Assembly: GCF_036227605.1 (NCBI RefSeq)
Contig: NZ_CP109487.1
Coordinates: 3,794,001-3,858,000 of the forward strand
Direction of reading: 5' to 3'
Origin: Streptomyces sp. NBC_01439
Lineage (GTDB): Bacteria > Actinomycetota > Actinomycetes > Streptomycetales > Streptomycetaceae
DNA length: 64,000 nt
Shown piece after piece: positions 59,521-64,000 of this stretch. The position numbers were made by a program, and so were the translations under genes. The stretch's first letter is position 1, and every line of letters begins with the position of its first letter. The notes under the pieces are model-generated. The model searched no databases and was not told the origin of the DNA. It saw nothing but the letters and a program-made list of their open reading frames with translations.

Positions 59521-61224
59521 GTGAACCGCATACGCTCCCTCGCCCTGCCCATCGCCGTCACCCTGACCGCGGGCGCCCTGTCCGCCCTCGCCGCCGGCAC
59601 CGCACAGGCCGCCGACGTGAACGTCGCCCGCAACGGCGGCTTCGAATCGGGTCTCGCCAACTGGTCCTGCACCGGCGGAACCGGCACTTCCGTCTCCTCG
59701 CCCGTCTACGCCGGATCCGGTGCCTTGAAGGCCACCCCGGCGGGATCGGACAACGCCCGCTGCAGCCAGACCGTCACGGTCAAGCCGAACTCGACGTACA
59801 CGCTGAGCACGCAGGTCCAGGGCAGCTACGTCTACCTCGGTGCGACCGGGACCGGCACCCAGGACGTCTCCACCTGGACGCCCGGGTCGGGCGCCGGCTG
59901 GCAGAAGCTCTCCACCACCTTCACCACCGGTCCCAACACCACCCAGGTCACCGTCTACACACACGGCTGGTACGGCCAGCCGGCCTACGTCGTGGACGAG
60001 TTCAGCGTCTTCGGCCCGGACGGCGGGGGCGGCACCGACCCCGGCCCGTCGGTCCCCGGGGCCCCGGCCGGAACGGCCGTTTCCGGTCAGAGCGCGAACG
60101 CCCTCACCCTTTCGTGGAACGCGGTCAGCTCGGCAACCGGCTACTACGTGTATCAGGACGGCGTCCGCGTCAAGACCGTGACCGGCGGCGCCGCCTCCAC
60201 CCAGATCACCGGGCTCGCGGCCTCGACCTCGTACTCCTTCCAGGTGAGCGCGTACAACGCGGCGGGCGAAGGCCCGAAGTCCGCCCCGGTGACCGGCACC
60301 ACCACCGGCACCGGCCCGGGTCCGGGCCCGGGTCCCGCCGTCCCCAAGCACGCCCTGACCGGCTACTGGCAGAACTTCAACAATGGCGCGACCGTCCAGA
60401 AGATCTCCGACGTGTCGGCGCAGTACGACATCATCGCCGTCTCCTTCGCGGACGCCACCACCACGCCCGGCGCCATCACCTTCAACCTCGACTCGGCCGG
60501 CCTCGGCGGCTACACCGTCGCCCAGTTCAAGGCCGACATCGCCGCGAAGAAGGCGGCCGGCAAGTCGGTCGTCCTCTCCATCGGGGGCGAGAAGGGGACC
60601 ATCACCGTCAACGACTCGACCTCCGCGAACAACCTCGCGAACTCCGCGTACGCCCTGATGCAGGAGTACGGGTTCACCGGCATCGACATCGACATCGAGA
60701 ACGGCCTGAACCCCACCTACATGACGCAGGCCCTGCGTTCGTTGTCGTCCAAGGCCGGCTCCTCGCTCGTCATCACCATGGCCCCGCAGACGATCGACAT
60801 GCAGTCCACGCAGGGCGGCTACTTCAAGACGGCGCTGAACATCAAGGACATCCTCACCGTCGTCAACATGCAGTACTACAACAGCGGCTCGATGAACGGC
60901 TGCGACGGCAAGGTCTACTCCCAGGGCTCGGTGGACTTCCTCACCGCGCTCGCCTGCATCCAGCTGGAGGGCGGCCTCGACCCCTCGCAGGTGGGCATCG
61001 GCGTCCCGGCCTCGCCCAGCGGCGCGGGCAGCGGCTACGTGTCCCCGACGATCGTCAACAACGCCCTGGACTGCTTGACCCGGGGAACGAACTGCGGCTC
61101 CTTCAAGCCGTCGAAGACCTACCCGGGTCTGCGCGGCGCGATGACCTGGTCGACCAACTGGGACGCCAAGGCGGGTAGTGCTTGGTCGAACTCGGTGGGT
61201 CCGAAGGTCCACGGGCTCCCGTAG
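59521..61224 (+). CDS. secreted family 18 chitinase with CBM and fibronectin III domains
   Basis: 567 residues from GTG 59521. A signal peptide (SLALPIAVTLTAGALSALAA, cut after AQA) is followed by an N-terminal carbohydrate-binding module (about 32-170; NGGFESGLANWSCTGG), an FnIII domain (about 180-265; LTLSWNAVSSATGYYVYQDG) and a GH18 catalytic domain (about 280-567). The active site is GIDIDIE with D389, D391 and E393; the first Asp of the usual DGxDxDxE is Thr386 here. The acid/base Glu E393 is present. It degrades chitin outside the cell, with expression under the DasR-type promoter. Confidence 0.94.
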   Translation: MNRIRSLALPIAVTLTAGALSALAAGTAQAADVNVARNGGFESGLANWSCTGGTGTSVSSPVYAGSGALKATPAGSDNARCSQTVTVKPNSTYTLSTQVQGSYVYLGATGTGTQDVSTWTPGSGAGWQKLSTTFTTGPNTTQVTVYTHGWYGQPAYVVDEFSVFGPDGGGGTDPGPSVPGAPAGTAVSGQSANALTLSWNAVSSATGYYVYQDGVRVKTVTGGAASTQITGLAASTSYSFQVSAYNAAGEGPKSAPVTGTTTGTGPGPGPGPAVPKHALTGYWQNFNNGATVQKISDVSAQYDIIAVSFADATTTPGAITFNLDSAGLGGYTVAQFKADIAAKKAAGKSVVLSIGGEKGTITVNDSTSANNLANSAYALMQEYGFTGIDIDIENGLNPTYMTQALRSLSSKAGSSLVITMAPQTIDMQSTQGGYFKTALNIKDILTVVNMQYYNSGSMNGCDGKVYSQGSVDFLTALACIQLEGGLDPSQVGIGVPASPSGAGSGYVSPTIVNNALDCLTRGTNCGSFKPSKTYPGLRGAMTWSTNWDAKAGSAWSNSVGPKVHGLP

Positions 61225-61349
61225 GCGGTACTGGTGGGGGTGGCCGGATCGGTACGGCCTGCGCAGGGTGTTCTTGACCGGGACATGCCACGAGAGCACG
61301 CTGTGCGCGTCCGCACGGCTATCCCCACACTCCCGACCCAGGAGAACGC

Positions 61350-62687
61350 ATGCGGCTCCATACCCGCCGGAGGGCCGCCGTCACGGCGGCCCTGCTGGCG
61401 CTCGCGCTGGGCGCACCCGCCTACGGCATGAGCGCGACGGCCTCACCTCCGCCCACCCCTTCGACCGCCACTCAGGACGAGGCGATCGTCCAGTACCGGA
61501 TCCACGGCCCCTCCACCGCAGCCGACCGAACCGCCCTGCTCCGTACGGGCGTCTCGATCGACGAGGTGGACGACCACACCGTCGTGGTCAGCGCCGACAC
61601 CATGCAGGCCAAGAAGCTCAAGGAGCTCGGCTACCGGCTGACGGCCCTGCCCGGACCCCCGGACCGCTCGCTGCCCGGCATCGCGGCGAGCCCGATGGAC
61701 TTCCCCTCGGCGGACTCGAAGTACCACAACTACGCCGAGGCGACGGCGGAGATCAACCAGCTCGTCGCGCAGTACCCGGCGATCGCGAGCAAGCAGGTGA
61801 TCGGGAAGTCGTACCAGGGCCGGGACATGTTCGCCATCAAGATCAGCGACAACGTCGCGACGGACGAGTCCGAGCCCGAGGTGCTCTTCACCGCCCACCA
61901 GCACGCGCGCGAGCACCTGACCGTCGAGATGGCCCTGTACCTGCTCAAGGAGTTCACCTCAAAGTACGGGAGCGACTCCCGGGTCACGGGCGCCGTCAAC
62001 GGCCGCGAGATCTGGATCGTCCCGGACCTCAACCCGGACGGCGGCGAGTACGACATCGCCACCGGCTCCTACCGCTCCTGGCGCAAGAACCGGCAGCCGA
62101 ACTCCGGCTCCTCCTACGTCGGCACGGACGAGAACCGCAACTGGAACTACAAGTGGGGCTGCTGCGGCGGTTCCAGCAGCAGCAAGAGCTCCGAGACCTA
62201 CCGGGGAGCCGCCGCCGAGTCGGCGCCCGAGGTGAAGGTCGTCGCGGACTTCGTCCGCAGCCGGGTGATCGGCGGCAAGCAGCAGATCAAGGCCGCCATC
62301 GACTTCCACACCTACAGCGAGCTCGTCCTGTGGCCCTTCGGCTACACCTACAACGACACCGCCCCGGGCCTGACCGCCGACGACCTCGCCGTCTACAAGA
62401 AGATCGGCACGAGCATGGCGGCGAGCAACGGCTACACGCCGGAGCAGTCGAGCGACCTGTACATCACGGACGGGACGATCGACGACTGGCTGTGGGGCAA
62501 CCAGAAGATCTTCTCCTACACCTTCGAGATGTACCCGGAGAGCGGTGGCGGCGGCTTCTACCCGCCGGACGAGGTCATCGACCGCGAGACCGCGCGCAAC
62601 AAGGACGCGGTGCTCCAGCTGCTGGAGAACGCGGACTGCATGTACCGCTCGATCGGCAAGGAAGCCCAGTACTGCGCGGCGCCGTGA
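61350..62687 (+). CDS. secreted zinc carboxypeptidase (M14)
   Basis: 445 residues. A signal peptide ([20 protein letters not shown]) and a propeptide-like region (about 40-120) precede the M14 domain (about 125-430). The zinc ligands are in AHQHAREH (H-x-x-E) and [17 protein letters not shown] holds the catalytic Glu, and [10 protein letters not shown] and SWRKNRQPN fit the substrate side. AGGAGAA lies upstream of ATG 61350. It cleaves C-terminal residues from secreted peptides. The gene lies 125 bases after the chitinase. Confidence 0.92.
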   Translation: MRLHTRRRAAVTAALLALALGAPAYGMSATASPPPTPSTATQDEAIVQYRIHGPSTAADRTALLRTGVSIDEVDDHTVVVSADTMQAKKLKELGYRLTALPGPPDRSLPGIAASPMDFPSADSKYHNYAEATAEINQLVAQYPAIASKQVIGKSYQGRDMFAIKISDNVATDESEPEVLFTAHQHAREHLTVEMALYLLKEFTSKYGSDSRVTGAVNGREIWIVPDLNPDGGEYDIATGSYRSWRKNRQPNSGSSYVGTDENRNWNYKWGCCGGSSSSKSSETYRGAAAESAPEVKVVADFVRSRVIGGKQQIKAAIDFHTYSELVLWPFGYTYNDTAPGLTADDLAVYKKIGTSMAASNGYTPEQSSDLYITDGTIDDWLWGNQKIFSYTFEMYPESGGGGFYPPDEVIDRETARNKDAVLQLLENADCMYRSIGKEAQYCAAP

Positions 62688-62705
62688 CCGGCTGACCGTG
62701 TGAAA

Positions 62706-62735
62706 GGGGGCGCCCCACCGCCAGGGGGGCGCCCC
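62706..62735. terminator. bidirectional hairpin terminator
   Basis: GGGGCGCCCC-type arms (62706-62716 and about 62725-62735) with a short loop, between the convergent carboxypeptidase and RidA genes. Confidence 0.65.
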
Positions 62736-62762
62736 GCACACGTGTCCGGCGGCGGACCGGAC

Positions 62763-63203
62763 TCAGCCCAGCACGGCGAGGGCGTCGATCTCGATGAGCA
62801 GCCCGGCCGGCAGGCCCACGTACACGGTGGTACGGGCGGCGGGGGCCTCCTTCAGGCCCTGCTCTTCGAAGTAGGCGTCGTAGAGGGCGTTCATCTCGGC
62901 GAAGTGGCCGGTGTCGGTGAGGTAGACGCGGATCATCATCACGTCGTCCCAGCCCGCACCACCGGCCTCCAGGACGGAGCGAACGTTCTCCAGGGTCTGG
63001 AGGGTCTGCTCGCGCAGGGCCGGACCGGCGGGCGTGGGCGGCTGCCCCTCCACGTGCGGGAGGAAGCCGACCTGACCGGCGACCTGGAGGATGTTCCCCT
63101 TCCGCACGCCGTGCGAGAACCTCGCGGGCGGGGTGGTGTGGGTACCGGGCGTGATGGCGACCTTCTCGTCCACGTTCTTCTCGTCCACGTTCTTCTCGCT
63201 CAC
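62763..63203 (-). CDS. RidA/YjgF family protein
   Basis: 146 residues from GTG 63203, which overlaps the IclR stop as GTGA. The RidA fold motifs are FSHGVRKGNILQVAGQVGFL, EQTLQTLENVRSVLEAGGAG, RVYLTDTGHFAEMNALYDAY and PAARTTVYVGLPAGLLIEID with the substrate-binding Arg (ARTT). It is an enamine/imine deaminase or related lyase. The N-terminus carries a short tandem repeat (NVDEKNVDEK) encoded by a 15-bp DNA repeat and is probably not part of the fold. It is translationally coupled to IclR. Confidence 0.9.
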   Translation of the reverse strand: MSEKNVDEKNVDEKVAITPGTHTTPPARFSHGVRKGNILQVAGQVGFLPHVEGQPPTPAGPALREQTLQTLENVRSVLEAGGAGWDDVMMIRVYLTDTGHFAEMNALYDAYFEEQGLKEAPAARTTVYVGLPAGLLIEIDALAVLG

Positions 63204-63952
63204 GTGCTCTCCTGTGCTCCTGAGTAGTCCTGACTGATGGCTTCGGCGGTGCACAGCACCTGCGGCAGCAGTTCGAGCAGCCCCTCGGCGGGGATGACCA
63301 CACCGGGCGCGGAGACCGACAGCGCCGCGACGACCCGTCCGTCCGGCCCGTGCACGGGTGCCCCGAGGCAGTTGATCGACTCCTCGTGCCCACCGAAATC
63401 GGTGGCCCAGCCCTGCTGGCGCACGAGGTCCAGTTCGCGCAGGAAGGCCGCCGCGTCCGGGGTGGAGCGGGCGGTGTAGCGGGGGTACTCGATCCGGCCG
63501 ACGAGGGCCCGGAGCTCGGCCTCGGGCAGGTCGGCGAGGAGCAGCTTGGCCACGGCGGCGACCGTGAGGGGCACGGGCCTGCCGATGCGGGAGTACATGC
63601 GGACCGGGTAACGGCTGTCGACCTTGTCGACGTACACGACCTCGTCGTCCTGGTGGAGGGCGAGGTGAACGGTGTGCCCGGTGGTCCGGTTCAGCTCGAC
63701 CAGGTGGGGGTGCGCGATCTCCCGGACGTCCAGGTTCTCGATGGCCTCGGCGGCGAGCGCGAAGAGCTGCGCGCCGAGCCGGTAGCGACCGTCGGGCCGG
63801 CGGTAGACGAAGCCGCGTTCGTTCAGGGTGCGCAGCAGGCGCAGCGCGGTGCTCTTGTGCACGCCGAGCTCGTCCGCGACCTCTCCGAGGCCCGCGGGGC
63901 CCTTCGCGAGCAGCGGCAGCACCGCGAGCGCCCGTTCCACGGACTGGCTCAT
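63200..63952 (-). CDS. IclR-family transcriptional regulator
   Basis: 250 residues from ATG 63952 with GAGGACGAGGG upstream. The N-terminal winged helix (SVERALAVLPLLAKGPAGLG, EVADELGVHKSTALRLLRTL, NERGFVYRRPDGRYRLG) and C-terminal ligand-binding IclR domain (TTGHTVHLALHQDDEVVYVD, GRPVPLTVAAVAKLLLAD, ESINCLGAPVHGPDGRVVAA) are complete. It precedes and overlaps a RidA gene, so the two likely share a catabolic role with an unidentified effector. It extends to within 48 bases of the window end. Confidence 0.92.
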   Translation of the reverse strand: MSQSVERALAVLPLLAKGPAGLGEVADELGVHKSTALRLLRTLNERGFVYRRPDGRYRLGAQLFALAAEAIENLDVREIAHPHLVELNRTTGHTVHLALHQDDEVVYVDKVDSRYPVRMYSRIGRPVPLTVAAVAKLLLADLPEAELRALVGRIEYPRYTARSTPDAAAFLRELDLVRQQGWATDFGGHEESINCLGAPVHGPDGRVVAALSVSAPGVVIPAEGLLELLPQVLCTAEAISQDYSGAQEST

Positions 63953-64000
63953 CCCTCGTCCTCTCAAACGGTCACTGCAAGACCGGCTCCGCCGGCCCCG

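Overview
The window is a 64 kb stretch of a very GC-rich actinobacterial chromosome. Strong G/C at third codon positions, WhiB-like and SpoIIE/RsbW-type regulators, an oxyR-ahpCD locus, a DasR-type operator on a chitinase gene and many leaderless starts all point to Streptomyces. No species is claimed. No rRNA, tRNA, CRISPR array or prophage was seen. Most of the window is ordinary chromosomal core.

Layout. 0-6.6 kb: ispH (cut by the window edge), an APC permease, xseA-xseB, a nitroreductase with a palindromic operator, a DUF4245 protein and glpX. 6.7-16.3 kb: a WhiB-like protein, a DinB/TIGR03086-type protein, a DUF1707 protein, class I and class II fumarases about 4 kb apart, a glycerophosphodiesterase, a secreted SGNH-hydrolase/ricin-lectin protein and a DUF402 protein. 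16.6-21.3 kb: a GAF-PP2C-RsbW phosphatase whose N-terminal part lies in another frame, convergent with a class A PBP. 21.4-26.4 kb: an SPFH/ribbon-helix-helix pair behind a palindrome, then a PadR-ABC ATPase-FtsX permease operon. 26.4-30.3 kb: a MITE-like hairpin repeat abutting oxyR, divergent ahpC-ahpD, and a tandem pair of paralogous membrane-anchored proteins. 30.3-43.2 kb: AI-2E-type permease, SLT transglycosylase, PhoH, cis-prenyltransferase, aldo/keto reductase, prepilin peptidase, DUF192, SUKH-domain protein, an apparently orphan sugar-binding lipoprotein and a polysaccharide deacetylase. 43.2-47.7 kb: two divergent TetR loci, each with paired operators, and small proteins.

47.8-59.1 kb is a tad (Flp-type pilus) gene cluster, all on the minus strand. 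In transcription order it runs: unknown protein, CpaB/SAF protein, CpaE/TadZ ATPase, two TadE-like pseudopilins, TadA ATPase, TadB, TadC, LuxR-type response regulator, Flp pilin, TadE/TadG-like protein, lipoprotein, OmpA-domain protein. The likely processing peptidase is apart at 36.7-37.5 kb. A 1,481 bp IS200/IS605-type element, carrying a catalytically intact TnpB and a divergent 50-residue Arc-like ribbon-helix-helix protein, sits exactly between tadA and tadB. Removing it in silico restores an in-frame TadA end eight residues longer that overlaps the tadB start as ATGA. The insertion therefore trims TadA and breaks tadA-tadB coupling. This is the most notable structure in the window.

59.4-64 kb: a GH18 chitinase with a DasR-type site between its -35 and -10 regions, an M14 carboxypeptidase, and an IclR-RidA pair. 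Recurrent regulatory themes are divergent regulator/target pairs with palindromic operators, 4-bp start/stop overlaps inside operons, and leaderless starts with a -10 hexamer 6-8 bases before the start codon.
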